64,000 bases of DNA from Spinacia oleracea. Taxonomy: Eukaryota; Streptophyta; Magnoliopsida; Caryophyllales; Amaranthaceae. The position numbers and the translations under genes were made by a program. The notes under the pieces were generated by a model, which had not been told where the DNA came from, did no database searches, and saw only the letters and a program-made list of their open reading frames with translations. The stretch lies in NCBI RefSeq assembly GCF_020520425.1, contig NC_079492.1, positions 3,782,001 through 3,846,000 of the forward strand, in the 5' to 3' direction. Of the stretch, positions 32,700 to 44,689 are shown piece after piece (position 1 is the stretch's first letter; every line of letters begins with the position of its first letter).

Positions 32700-33170
32700 A
32701 TAAAATGCGAGGAGTTTTTAGAAGTGAAACTGGAAAGTTGGTACATAGGGTTCGTTAGCAAATATAATGCTGTAACTCCATTAGCTGCGGAGCTGTAAGC
32801 ACTGAGAGAGGGACTTCAAATGGCAGTTGACTATGACATTAAGGAGTTGGAGGTGGAAACTGACGCAGAAATTTTAGTTAAGCTTCTTGGTTCAATGGAT
32901 GATCAATACCATCATGAGTTGGCTCCGGTGCTCAAGGATGTAGCAGGCTTGATGACACGGTTCAGCTCCTTCAACATCACACATCTTCCCCGTATGTATA
33001 ACAAATTGGCACACTCCATGGCACAATATGCGATCACAATGGTAGTGGGATACAAAATGTTTCTCAACCCTCCCCCATTTACATATCTACTTTATCAAGA
33101 TGAATTGCAACAAGTGAGGAAAGGTTTAAAAGAGGAAGGGGAGTCATCAATGCACAAGGAAAAAAGGTAG
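32700..33170 (+). pseudogene. LINE-type RNase H-like fragment (RVT_3), plus strand
   Basis: The translated motifs LREGLQMAVDYDIKELEVET, DAEILVKLL and HLPRMYNKLAHSMAQYA match the C-terminal RNase H-like domain (RVT_3) found at the end of plant L1-type LINEs and in related host proteins. The upstream part contains a stop (PLAAEL-stop-ALREG) and the N-terminal strand is not well preserved. The piece is a broken fragment; no reverse transcriptase lies next to it. Confidence 0.7.
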
Positions 33171-33596
33171 CAGTCATAGATTTGGAGGCACCACCTCCAG
33201 TTGAAGGAACATCGGCAACGGTTCTCGAGAAATTCTTTTCGGAACAATCCCAACGAAGGTCACTACCAAGGTGGTTATTGCAACACAAGATGGAGGGGGA
33301 CCGCCAGGTGAAGGATCGAGTGAGAAGGAGTAGTTGGTTTGGGTTCACTCTCCTCCTATGTTGGATGCTAGTTAATGTTTGGAATGTAATGTTCAAAGGA
33401 GGGGTAGTTTTTTGGGTACTTAGTTGGGGTAATGTAGGTGTTTATATTTTGTATTCGGTGGGCTATAAGTTTTTGGTGTCTTGCCTGTTACCTTTTGTAA
33501 AGATTTCCAACACTAATATGGTAATATTTTTGACGGGAAAATATTGATTTTCATTCAAGTTAACTCTTTGTCCTCTAGGACAAGCTGAACAAGGTC
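33171..33596 (+). other. Stretch after the RNase H fragment, no domain recognised
   Basis: Contains a 121-codon frame (33182-33547) with a hydrophobic second half and no recognisable family. It may be the 3' tail of the LINE remnant. Confidence 0.3.
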
Positions 33597-33623
33597 GGGG
33601 GGGGGGGGGGGGGGGGGGGGGGG
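33597..33623 (+). repeat. 27-base poly(G) run
   Basis: Twenty-seven consecutive G residues, exceptionally long for an AT-rich plant region and able to form G-quadruplexes. It sits exactly between two opposed RNase H fragments. Length may be unreliable in any assembly. Confidence 0.95.
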
Positions 33624-33625
33624 CA

Positions 33626-34109
33626 TTAATCCATCCACACTAAGACGTCCTCGAAGAGAAGGGATGCCTTAGCCATGGCGTGTGCCACCTTATTACATTG
33701 TCTCTTTGCAAAATTAAACGTACAAGCTTCAAATAATTTAACTAATTCAAGAATATCCTTTACTACCATCTGGGTTACTGATCTTTCCTTCTTTCTGCCA
33801 TTAAGGAGCTCCACCAAGTTGCTACAATCTGTTTCGAATTCCACTTTCCTATAACCCGCATCGAAGGCATACTGCAAGCCAAATAGAGCAACCCGTGCCT
33901 CTGCTTGTATTTTTTGTTTGTGATCCCTCCCTAGCCCACCCTCTTGTCATCGCCACATCCCCTACATGATCCCTCACTACCATATCCATCCCAATCCTTC
34001 CTTCCCCTACCGCCGCATCCGTGTTTACCTTCCACCACTTCGCTGTCGGTGGTTTCCACCTTGTACATTCCTCATTAACAACTACTATATTCGGCACTTC
34101 TCTTGCCAT
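33626..34109 (-). pseudogene. LINE-type RNase H-like fragment (RVT_3), minus strand
   Basis: The N-terminal part reads WWKVNTDAAVGEGRIG and VVRDHVGDVAM. The C-terminal part reads YAFDAGYRKVEFETDCSNLV and NFAKRQCNKVAHAMAKASL, with conserved ETD and HxxA positions. The two parts lie in different frames near 33880-33900, so the piece is broken. It is oriented opposite to the fragment at 32700-33170. Confidence 0.75.
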
Positions 34110-34543
34110 AGCTGCCTCATCCTTTCCGGTTTTGGATCCTCTAGAGTTCTAAAATAACTCTACAGTGTAGAGTTTGAGCATATCAATGGTTCAGATATTA
34201 TCTTTCCGAAATTCCCCCTATTTTTTCTCATCAATATGAGCCATTGATTTTAAAATGTATGGTTTAGATACGGGCTCCATACTCCCCCATAAGTCTCACA
34301 GCTCTGTCACATTGTATACGGTGGTAATATAAGTTCTTCTTTTATGCTTAAAAAAAAGAAACAAATAAAACAAATTTCTCAAATTTAGAATCATTATTTT
34401 CCAAAAATAGAATAATCTCCTATATTCCCAATATTCTTTCCAACTAAAAAAGAAAAGAAAAAAACAAATCAACCAAACCCCTCATTTCCAAATTCCAATC
34501 CCTCTCTCTCTCTCCCTCCTCGGAGAAATCGATCGCCTCTTCT
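34110..34543. other. Intergenic and promoter region of the F-box gene
   Basis: No gene is seen. Bases 34498-34525 contain a CT repeat (CCCTCTCTCTCTCTCCCTCC) just before the F-box start, typical of plant core promoters and 5' leaders. Confidence 0.45.
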
Positions 34544-35749
34544 ATGGCGACTGTTCTCCCTCCCGAAATCGAAACCGAAATCCTTCTCTGCCTCCCCGCA
34601 AAGTCCCTCCAACGGTTCACCGCCGTCTGTAGATTATGGCATTCAGTCATCACTTCCTCCACCTTCATCGCCACCTTCAACCACCGCGCTTCCCTCCACC
34701 CTCAACTCCTCCTCCTCAAACACCCTTATCCCCACCTCCACCGCCTCCTCTCTCCGTCCCTAACCACCATCCACTTTTCTCTCTCTTCCGACTCGTTCCT
34801 CGAGTTGACCTCCCTCAAAGTCCCCCATAAATCACACCATCCTGTTGATGATGACGACGACAATGATAGAATGCGACCCACAAGAGTCGAACTCGTGACC
34901 TCCAACTCCATTAACGGGATTCTATGTGTTCTTGTGCACAAGGGTCTCTCAGAAGGAATGGTGATCGATTGCGACTTGTTTTTATGGAACCCATCGACGA
35001 GTGAGTCGTTGAAGGTCCCGAGTTCGACGATTACTGGGTTGTTCTCCGGACCTCCAATGGTGAAATTCTATTGTGGGTTTGGGTTTGGTGATGGTGATTA
35101 TAAGGTGATTAGGGTTTTAGACTCGGTTCAATTGATTGCAGAGGTGTATTCATTAAGGGAGAATTGCTGGAGGAAAATATCTGGTTCAGACATTTCGTCG
35201 AACATATTGTGGGCAAGTTCAACATGTACGTTTGTTGACGGGGTTGGGTATTGGGGGGCGTATAGGAGAGAGAGGAAGGATAAGTTCTTTGTATTGGGGT
35301 TTGATTTTGAAACGGAGCGTTTTGAGAAGATTAAGACTCCGATTGAGTGTGTTGATGGGGATGAGATGAGGTACCATTCTTTGTGGGTTTATAGAGGGAT
35401 GTTGGCGATCTCTGTGCTTCGTTTTGGGGAGTTCGAATCGAGAGTAACTAGGCATTACATTTGGGTAATGATGGGTGATGAAGGTTTGGATGATAAACAT
35501 AAGAATTGGTGTAGGTTGTTTAACATTGATTTGGAAGGTGGGCCTAGGAAGCCTATGGCAACATTGGGGAATGGTGAGGTGTTGTTGCTTGGGGAAGATG
35601 ATGGTGAACATGCTTTGTATGATCCGGAATCGGAACAAGTTAGGAGGGTTGATGTCTTTGATGTTGATGCTGTTGCTTCTTATGTTGAGAGTCTGGTCTC
35701 ATTTGGTATGTTGATTGGCACGGCCGAGGTAGCTGTTTCACTTGATTAA
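34544..35749 (+). CDS. F-box protein with F-box-associated domain (single exon)
   Basis: This 401-residue protein is likely an SCF ubiquitin-ligase adaptor: the F-box (residues 4-45, LPPEIETEILLCLPAKSLQR and CRLWHSVI) would bind SKP1-like proteins and the C-terminal part would choose substrates. The middle shows the F-box-associated pattern: NSINGILCVL, LFLWNPSTSESLKVP, FYCGFGFGDGDYKVIRVL, AEVYSLRENCWRKISG, VDGVGYWGA and FVLGFDFETERFEKI. A short acidic stretch (DDDDDND, about 102-108) precedes it. The frame is intact from an ATG in good context after a CT-rich leader to a stop at 35747-35749. Substrate unknown; plants have hundreds of such genes. Confidence 0.93.
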   Translation: MATVLPPEIETEILLCLPAKSLQRFTAVCRLWHSVITSSTFIATFNHRASLHPQLLLLKHPYPHLHRLLSPSLTTIHFSLSSDSFLELTSLKVPHKSHHPVDDDDDNDRMRPTRVELVTSNSINGILCVLVHKGLSEGMVIDCDLFLWNPSTSESLKVPSSTITGLFSGPPMVKFYCGFGFGDGDYKVIRVLDSVQLIAEVYSLRENCWRKISGSDISSNILWASSTCTFVDGVGYWGAYRRERKDKFFVLGFDFETERFEKIKTPIECVDGDEMRYHSLWVYRGMLAISVLRFGEFESRVTRHYIWVMMGDEGLDDKHKNWCRLFNIDLEGGPRKPMATLGNGEVLLLGEDDGEHALYDPESEQVRRVDVFDVDAVASYVESLVSFGMLIGTAEVAVSLD

Positions 35750-38700
35750 TACAAGAAATGGTGGACCAAAGAAGGTAAATTTCTTTCATGTTTGTTCATA
35801 TTGCTTTTTCTGTTTTGGGATTTTTTGCTTTCTTATGTTGTGTTGATTAGGAACTCGAAATGTGTTTGATTTTGTGCAATAATATGTGAACTCGAAATGT
35901 TCATATGTGGGTCATTGGCTATCCTGATCCTGTAATGTTTTCTGCATTTAGTTCCAATCAAGCAATATTAAGTTGGTTGATAGGTAAAGGTGAAATCTAG
36001 TTATTTAGGATCTCCAATTGCAACACAAAGTATTTGCTTTAGACCTCCTGAGGCTTTGATGTTAGCTAAATCACGGAATTGTGCGATAAATTTAGACCAG
36101 GACACATGAAACTCCCTGAAAATACCGGGGATGAATCTTCGATCAGCTAATAGTGACAATTGACCAAAGGTTTTGTTTTTCTGTTACTGAGCTCAATGGT
36201 GGGTTCAGTTTTTATATTGAACTATCTCCCATATTTGAACGTATACGTACTTATATGGAGTCGATTGAGAAGGTGGGGTTATAGACTTATAGTTGCGAGA
36301 AGGCTTTAACTTCAGAAGGTGGGATTTGTTACAGCACTTTGATGAGAAACTGGCAAAAATAATATGACGCTTGCTTATTACATAACAAGTATCGGGTGAA
36401 GTAGCTTTTCGGTAGCTTCTCAACATTTAAGCTAGTGAAAACAAGAAGCTAGTGCAAAAGTTATATACCGAGTATAGAAGCTACTGCAATAAATTTCTCA
36501 AATTTTTGACATGTTGGGATGAATATTCAACATGTTTACTTAGATTCAGGTTTGAATAGGAGTTCTAAATAATTTACAAATCATACTGTTAAACAGGGCC
36601 AAATCCTCTAAAACCTTGCTGCAGAAGCCTGATTGCTTCTAGTATCCGGATCCTAATGATCCAAGTGATTTGGACCGTGATCCTGATATACCTAATAGAG
36701 TACGGAGACATACCAATATACTGAGTCTTTCACACCCAAATTTCTGACATGTTTGCTTAGATTTAGGTTTGAATAGGAGTTATTAATGTAAAGTTACATA
36801 TCATATTGTTAAACAGTCCCAAACCCTCTAAAAACCTGCTACAAAAGCAGGATTGTGTCTAGTACCCCGATCCTAATGATCCCAGTGATTTGGACCGTGA
36901 TCCTGATATACCTAATAAAGTACGGACTATACACCACTATGTGCATGTTATATACCTGTATTGATATACACTGCCATAATTGTACTCAGCATATCGTAAG
37001 GTTCATGTCATGACCAATTAACCATGGCTAGGCGGGTTTAATAGTAATGTATCACCAGCCAGGCACGCCAAAATGCCAAATATGCTTTGATAGTCACATG
37101 TGCTATAGTATTTATTGGACTCTTACGTGTGCCGACATCCGAACAGCGTATGAAATCCTTACCCGAGTCATCAGTTTTCTTGATCCATGTATTTGTTGAG
37201 AAAATTATAAGTTTATAACAGTAGAGGGAAAGCGAAGAGAAAGGATTGTGATATATGCTTGGAGTTGAGCTTGAAAAATAATATTTAGCACAACTAGCAA
37301 ACAAGTCCATCTTAATTGTGAGTGTAGTAGTGTACCATTGTACCCCAACCCCACACAATTCTCCAAAGTTCCGAACTTTGGGTTTTATACTCGACACTTG
37401 TCCTTTTCCTTGTCCGAGTAGCATGACACTTGTCCTTATCTGAGTAGCACGGCACTTGTGGCTTCAATTGCCAGAAACACTCCCAGATACAGATACTGAG
37501 AGGTAATAAAAGTTGAGCACTATAATAGGGTGTCATTAGATGGGTTGATGGAAGGAAACTGTGAATGGATAATGTTAGGTTGAGCAGTTTGGATAAGAAA
37601 CAGAAACATATGGGAGTATACCTTTTGAAAAGAGATGTTTTGTCATAGGAGATGCCTCCCTTCTGCGATATCTTTGAGGTTTGTGGGTAAGATAATAGTG
37701 ACAGTACTGAATTGCCGATATGGTGCATGTACGCCTGTATGTATGTTATTGTATGGTGAAGAATTTTACTTGTACATTTGGCTTTCTCACATAGTCACAT
37801 TATAATCATAAGGTGGCCTAATTTTAAGTTTTTCTTTCTTCTTTTAGGGAGTGTTATTGGGATGTATTCATCAGCAAGGAAGTAGAGGATGTGGAGATGG
37901 ATCCTGAACTTGTACAGATGGTGGGTTGAAACAAAGTGTAAATGGCGAATTTTCGCGCTGCCTGGTAGCGGGCTTGTGTTTGGGTTCTGATGAGATTTCA
38001 GGTCCGTTCCTATAGACGCTTTTAGTGAGATGATATGGTTTCGATTGTAATAAACAGGGCTTGTATAGAATAACTATGTTAAATTATCCAATACTCATCT
38101 CTTATTCCTGGTTTGATCCATGAGAGTGGTGATAAGCTTGCGATATTGGTCTGTACGTTATACACCTTTGTAATGCTTTTCAATGTTGTTGTATAGCAAA
38201 TTACATGTAGGCTTATTATTACAGTAGTTCTGTATACAGTTATATGGAGCAACCCTAAGTTTGTGACTACACATTCTTATATTTGTGTGCATGATTTTCT
38301 TTCTAGGCTTTTACATTGGAAAGTATTGAATACTCCGTACTACCTTGTTTTGAAAATTTCGGCCTGACACGCCACAATGTGGCCTTGTAGTGGGCCCGGC
38401 CCACGGGCATCTTTAGATGTAGGAACCTCCATGTCGAGTACAAAATCCATCTCCATCCCCGCCCCACAATAGGTACAAACTAAACCATCTCTGCCCCATC
38501 ACCCACATGGGTATCTATACCCGCTATAATTTACTAATATTGTACATTGATTATTACGGAGTAACATTTAGGATATTGAGCTCTTGGGAAAAAATATTTA
38601 AATTGAGAAAAACTTAAACAAAAAACGGCTTATTTGATCGTTATCTGGTACTCGTTATTAATAAAAAGATATCTATAATCATACTCAATACCCGAATTTC

Positions 38701-39073
38701 GGTTCGAATACTCATTTTTTCGGATTGGATGCTTATTCGGATTTTTTTGATTTTTCGGATAGTTTTGCTCAGCCCTCAGAAGACTAATTCATTGGTCTTG
38801 GTTAAGGGCCTTATTTCCCCACAGGAGATCAAAGTAATCGTGGCTAACATTCGGTTACTAGCTAGTTCGTTTAGTTTTTTGTTCTGTTGCTAAAGTAGAT
38901 AGATGCTTAGTTCAAAAGGCCCATATACTAGCTACTAATGCTAGAAAGGAGTCTTAACTTGTTTGTTTTTATGAGCTGCCAAAAAAAAAGTATTGAATCC
39001 AATAATTGATGTGTTTTAGCTGATTAACTAAATTTAATATTTGTGATAATATTTTTACAATGTTTTTTTTTTG
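35750..39073 (+). other. Downstream of the F-box gene: possible 3' UTR intron, then intergenic
   Basis: An in-place donor (AAGAAGGTAAAT at about 35769) and a distant acceptor (CTTCTTTTAG before 37849) could define a long 3' UTR intron, with a last exon ending near the AATAAA at about 38049. This is weak without transcript data. No other coding region is seen. At 38340-38530 GGGCCCGGCCCACGGGCAT and CCATCCCCGCCCC words resemble the hAT MITE at 42497. Confidence 0.35.
36530..36930. repeat. ~210-bp diverged tandem duplication
   Basis: Two copies share AGGTTTGAATAGGAGTT, GTTAAACAG, AACCYTCTAAAA and GATTTGGACCGTGATCCTGA. In both, the last segment reads as Asp/Pro-rich peptide in the same frame (PDPNDPSDLDRDPDIPN), but an in-frame TAG precedes it in each copy, so it is not supported as coding here. 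Confidence 0.8.
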
Positions 39074-39219
39074 TGTTAGCACCCGATTCCTCTTAGGGCT
39101 AATTCGGATTCGGGGTGAGTTCTGGGTGGAAAGGTTTCAAACCCTCCCAATTGTTGTTGCGGGGGATCGAACACGGGTCCTCCCTACCAAGCTCAGCCTC
39201 AATCACCACTGAACCAACA
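39074..39219 (-). mobile_element. SINE copy 2 (minus strand)
   Basis: It matches copy 1 (32041-32187) over its whole length: A box TGGTTCAGTGG, B box TGTTCGATCCC, tail GGTGCTAACAC. A T-run at 39062-39072 corresponds to the A-rich tail on the minus strand. It shares orientation with copy 1. Confidence 0.85.
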
Positions 39220-40873
39220 GACAATTGGTTCATAAAACAAGAGCAGGAAATAAAATATATTGTATTGATTCTAAAAGAAAGTAAAATATATTATACAAAC
39301 TTTTATATAAGGCGGCTTTACACAAAAGACCGTATTGGTGTCATATAAGTTCAGCAATTGAACCAATTAGTTAAACAATGAAATTGATTAGTTAAACACT
39401 GAAACTAATTAGTTAAACAAGTGGAATTAATTAGTTAAACACTGAAACTAATTAGTAACAATCAAAGCGGTTTAATCGGAAAGATGGTCTTACACAAAAG
39501 TTGCCCAATATATTATAGGGAGTACATTTAGAACTAAAAGATTTCCGAGGTCAGTGGGGCAGAGCCGGAACATCTTAAAATCCATACTCGTCCTATCACC
39601 CATGGCTGGTACAATTTGTGTCCCCGTCTTGTCACATCACGCACCAAAACCTTCATCCATACCCTCATGGCCTCACCTAATTGGCGCACATGCGTGACGG
39701 ATCCAATTAACCTGCCCTACTGACATCCCTATGAATTATTTGGCAATCTGTTATCGGGCATCCGGCCCATCCCCCCGAATATAGACGAAGTCCTAATCTT
39801 GTACTCTCTTTGTTTCTTTCTTGCGGATGAAAATACTTTGTCATACATAAAACTGGATATCCTAATTAGTTATCATTAAATTCATGAATAATAAAGAAGG
39901 ATAATCTATGAATAACATGGGTTATCCAATTAAGGTAAGCATCTTCTTTTCAAGATACCTTAAATAGTTGATCTTATCCATTTCTTGTTAGAAACTACTC
40001 AAATGACTCAAATGATTAACCTACAAGAAACAAAAGTATTTGACATTTAACTCTTATTATTCCGAGCTTTATTTAGCTGAATTGAATGAAGCTTAACTAA
40101 AATTCCGAAGAACGGAACTTTAGATATTCCAATTTGATCTGAATTGATGTTTTACCAACCTAACTCGAAAACTCGGTTTGATTACTTCTGATTGATTATT
40201 AATCAATAATCATCAACTAATTGATAGACTTGAGTGTGCATCAACTCAAATTTGGTAACATATCAATCATCGTTTGAAGATGAGTCAATTGAATTGACCC
40301 GAGTTGTACTCTATCCGAACAACCGTTCAGGTAACACAAAAAGTTCGATAGACCATTTTATTCGGGCTGTGTTGGAAAAACTCGACCCAAAATGTACAGT
40401 TTGACAAAAATGAAACAAGAACATAGTAAGCAGTAAATTAGTAACAAAGAAGCCACATTAAAATGTATCTCATTAATATTAATAAATAATAATTAAGCAG
40501 TAAACTTCTTCCTAACAAAATTTCAGAGGGACTGCCAAAAACAACTTCACAAAACTAGGCAGTTCCTCTGATCAACTCACCAAACCATTACATCATCATT
40601 ACATTATCTAAACCCCCTTAATTAAGCTAATTAATTAAGTAATTAACTAAAAATTAAAAATTAAAAATAAAAGGATGAAAATGACTTTCTTACATGGGAC
40701 CTCTTGTAACAAAGAGACAGACAACCATGTTCATGATGATTGATGACCATGCTGATGTTGATTTCATCATCCCCAATTATACAAAAAGTATCATAATAAC
40801 TAAAACAAAATTACTAGTACTAATTAATTAACCCATAAATTTAATTAATTAATTAATTAACTAACTAAAGATT
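39220..40873. other. Intergenic, no gene supported
   Basis: At 39330-39470 there are repeated TTAGTTAAACA words; the same words recur at about 59990-60230. At 39540-39780 CCATACCCTCATGG/CCATACTCGTCCT-type sequence is a decayed relative of the hAT MITE at 42497. The rest is AT-rich. The right part would be the 3' UTR of the S40 gene. Confidence 0.45.
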
Positions 40874-41470
40874 TCACTCTAGAAAACCAGTTTTAGTCAA
40901 AATGGAATTTCTTACTTTACAAAGGTCTCTCCCTTTGAGAGTCCTTCCAATCCCTTCATAAACAGAGAAAGATGAGATCTTACTTCTTGCTAACCTCTTT
41001 GCTAAGTACTCATGTGGTGGAACCATGTTATCATCATCATCATCATCCTTATCCCCATCCTCATCCTCATCACTCCCATCACCATGATTCACATGACCAT
41101 GACACCCATGACCATAATACACATCATGAGTAGTAACAACAGCATTATTATAATCAACCCATGATGATGCACCATTATTCTTCTTACCATAGATTTTTGA
41201 CCAATCAGGAATATCCATTGGTGCTGATGACTGCTTTCCACATGATGATGGTGATGATAATAATGATGATGATGATGTTGATGATCTTGGTATCATTCTT
41301 GCAGCAGAATTATTACCACCAGTAACAGCAGTAAAATGTTTTGTTGCAGAAGAAGATTTCAAGGGTAATTTTCTGAGTTTTGGGCTTGAATTTTCTTCCA
41401 TAACTCCCCACACTTCTTCTTCTTCAAACTCTTCATCTTTCACATATTTCCTACCATGTCTTCCTGCCAT
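40874..41470 (-). CDS. S40/DUF584 senescence-regulator-like protein
   Basis: This 198-residue, single-exon protein has the marks of the plant senescence regulator S40 (DUF584) family, small nuclear-targeted proteins linked to leaf senescence and stress. It begins [20 protein letters not shown], has the family motif EEEEVWGVM (residues 16-24) and the central motif [14 protein letters not shown] (about 81-94). The conserved C-terminus reads [19 protein letters not shown], then [15 protein letters not shown]. In between is an acidic low-complexity stretch ([15 protein letters not shown]) encoded by CAT/ATC-type repeats and a Ser-rich segment. The frame is complete, of normal family length. Molecular function of the family is not known. 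Confidence 0.93.
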   Translation of the reverse strand: MAGRHGRKYVKDEEFEEEEVWGVMEENSSPKLRKLPLKSSSATKHFTAVTGGNNSAARMIPRSSTSSSSLLSSPSSCGKQSSAPMDIPDWSKIYGKKNNGASSWVDYNNAVVTTHDVYYGHGCHGHVNHGDGSDEDEDGDKDDDDDDNMVPPHEYLAKRLARSKISSFSVYEGIGRTLKGRDLCKVRNSILTKTGFLE

Positions 41471-42496
41471 AATTTTTATGGGATTTTCTGGGATTTAAAT
41501 CTGTAAAAAAATGGAAGAAATTATTTTAGTGAAGCTAATTTATTTTTTATTTATTTTTGTTGAAGAAACTCAAAGAAAAAACTTAAAAAGGAGCAACAGA
41601 AAGTGAGTTTAATGGGAAGAACAGAGTTCCCACAGCCTCTAAATAGGAAGGCAAAAGGCTCTGTTTTTTTTGTTTTTCTTTTTTCTTTTTTCTTTTTTTT
41701 TGGGGGGAAGGGGGGTGTTAAGTGGTGCAAGTACAACTTCATGTTATTTTTCTTGTGATGATTTATAAAAAGTGTATTTATTAAAGTAAAAAAAAAATGT
41801 GGGAACTCACTCTTTCACTAATTGTTATAAGCCATATAAATTGACAGTTAGGTTCGTATGTTTAGTTAATCCGTTGGATATTCTTTCCTAATATAAAGTA
41901 TATATAAAATGTTACTCTTGAGAAGTTTAAAAGTCACATTTATCATTAAGGGGGCTAATAACCATTAGATTTGTTAGACGATCACATTATTCATAATCAT
42001 GTGCTAATTACATAATCAAATATGATTTTTTAGTTCTTGTTAATGATGTAACGTATCCTATATAATCAGCGTGTTCAAAACAACAAACAAAATGATATAC
42101 GGGGTATATCTTAAATGATTTTTTAAAACAAAAATATACTACAGTACAAAATAAATTAGTACAATTTGTTTCATTACTAGAAAAGGACTCATAATATGGA
42201 ATTAGGTTTGTAACAATTTTAAGTAACTCCATAACCACCATTAACTTTGTGGTATAAATTGATTGAAATCTAGGTACTCATAATTGGTTGTTTTGATGAA
42301 AGAGAATAAAACCAGGAATCTTCCTTTGGCTTTTAGCTGGCAAATGACTCCAAACTACAACCTAGGGTGAGTAAATGCTAGGTGAACCTCCAAATAAAGG
42401 AAAAGAAAATGGACTAGCTAGAAAACTGTTAAAAAGAAAATTGTTTTCACTCAGAAAGACATTTCCATTAATAAGAAGTTGTAAGTTGGGTGCTTT
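41471..42496 (-). promoter_or_regulatory. 5' flank of the S40-like gene and intergenic DNA
   Basis: The first 300 bp upstream contain T- and A-rich tracts, and a TATA-like ATAAATAAAAAATAAAT lies near 41535-41555 on the minus strand. No other gene is seen. A run at 41660-41700 is almost pure T. Confidence 0.35.
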
Positions 42497-43091
42497 TAGG
42501 GATGTCAATGGGCGGGGTAGATGCGGAGGTAGCGAGACGGTACAGATACGAATGTAGGTCCCTTCATTTCAATTCTCATCTCCGCCCCATCGGGCCATCA
42601 CTCATGGCGGATTCCAAATTCTTCCTCACCCCGCCCACCACCCCCCTAGGTTCTATCCCCGTCTCATCTCCACCCATCTACCCACGTAGATACCCGCTTA
42701 ATTTTACTTATTTAGCAAATATCTGACACCATTAATGAAAAATTTATTAACTTTAAGAAACACCTTACACATAAAATTAACATATATTTCGCATAAAAGA
42801 AAAAATGCAAGTAAAATTTTTTTGGATCTTCTTTAAAAAATTTAATTCACGTAAGAAATGATACTCGGATTGGGTTGACGAGTATGAAGTAGGGAGGATA
42901 GGGATGGGACGGGGCGGGGCGGACGGGGATAGGGCGGGTCCAACACATCCACACCTGCTCATCACCCATGCGCGGGTACAATTTTTATACCCATCCCCGC
43001 TCCATCACCCGTCAAACCTTCCCCATCCCCGCCTACTTGGGGCTGATGCAAGACATGTCTGTCATAAAACCCGCGTTCGCTAACATCCCTA
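42497..43091. mobile_element. hAT-type MITE, 595 bp
   Basis: The ends TAGGGATGT and ACATCCCTA are exact inverted repeats. They are flanked by GGTGCTTT (42489-42496) and GGTGTTTT (43092-43099), an 8-bp target duplication with one mismatch. Inside, GGGCGGGG and CCCATCCCCGC words repeat in inverted order. No transposase is present. Confidence 0.8.
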
Positions 43092-44689
43092 GGTGTTTTC
43101 TCTTTTTCGAATGAAACCTGAATTTATGTGAACTAGACTTATCTACTCTTTTTAGAACAAATTGAATATAATTGACCTGATATAACCTTACTGAAACTTA
43201 TTGGGCGAGGGCCTGCGTAACATATTTCCTTCTCATTTTACTTGTCTCATCTGATTGTTTTATGCTACCTCATGCACCATTTTAACTAAATGAATAGATG
43301 TAAAAAGGAAATGACTACTCCAAATTATTATTTTTAACAAAGACCGCAACGCTGGACCTAAATAACTGGTTTTTGAATTGGGTTAATTTTTTTAACCAGC
43401 TTTATTTCGAGCTACTCAAAACCCATATAAGATCCCAGACTCTAAAATTCTATTGAAACTTGACATATTTTAAAGCCGAGCTATATATGATCAGGTCTAA
43501 TTCACATAAGGTTATTTTTTTTTTTTTTTTCTTGACAACTAAATAAACAACACAGAAGGTTACTATTTCAAGGAAACCTCTAAGAAAATCTCTTACTCAC
43601 ATTTTCTATTTACCTGGATTGTTACACGTGGCACCCAAGTAAATGAATAACTCCAAAAAAAATCACGGATTCCAAGATTTTAACAACAGTAAGAAACTGG
43701 GCTTGATCAATCCTGATTTTCTGCCAAAAAAAAATACCATCAGAAAGAAGAAGAAGATAGAGTTTTCAGACCAAATGTCAGAAACCAAAAGGACAAAATC
43801 ATAATTTCACATACTGTAATTTATATTTAATGGGTAGGGGTTAAAATTTGATCCAATGAAATGAAACCAAAAATAGCAAAAAATTAAAAAGTGATGGGAT
43901 TTATGAAGAGAATCTCAGTTTCTAGGAGTACATTACCTCGGAATTCGTGTATTTTTATAATTTTTTTTTGCCAGCTCACTCAAAAGAGTGTAAATGGAGG
44001 AGAAAGAGAAATTTAGCAGAGATGTGAATTTATTTTTTGAGCACTATGGAAATCTAATTTAAAGCATTAATTTAAAATTTAAAGGGAAAAAAAAAGTAAA
44101 AGAGAGATGATTATTTAAATGCTATTGGTTTGTTCTAGGGAGTCCTTATCCATCCCATCATAAATGATCCCCACTTATTATTAATAGATGTATAATTGAA
44201 AGGATCGATACACTAATAAGATTGGATTCGAATTAATTTGAACTGAATTGAATTCGAACCGGCTAATTTACTTATAATAAGGAATATGTAAATTGTTTTT
44301 GAAGGCAATTTATATGTACATTTCATTTGCTCTATATCTTTTGAGTTTGGAAATCATCTTTTGTTGTTTAGATCTCGAAGTTTACAAAGAGACATATTTT
44401 TTTCCACATCAGTAAACTAGATACACATCTTCATTGACCTTCTTCTCAGTTTCAATAGAGTAAAGATAAATAGAAGTCGGTAAATGAAAGTTGGAACGTT
44501 GGTGAATAAAATTTTAGATAAAACTGAGTTTTTGAGTTTGGTCAACTACTCAATTTATTATACAAAGTGTATGTCGTTATACGACTAAACTGAGTAATTG
44601 ACTTATCGAGCTGAAACAGATCAATCCAATCCGAATCAACAGGACCAAGATCTTTTAATAATCCCCATCCTCACATTTTCTCTCCTATT
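43092..44689. other. Intergenic, no gene supported
   Basis: AT-rich sequence with several T/A homopolymers (for example 43507-43530). I see no gene, RNA gene or bordered element. Confidence 0.45.

Noticed and set aside
35219-35638. 139-codon minus-strand frame
   Set aside because: Antisense shadow of the intact F-box gene.
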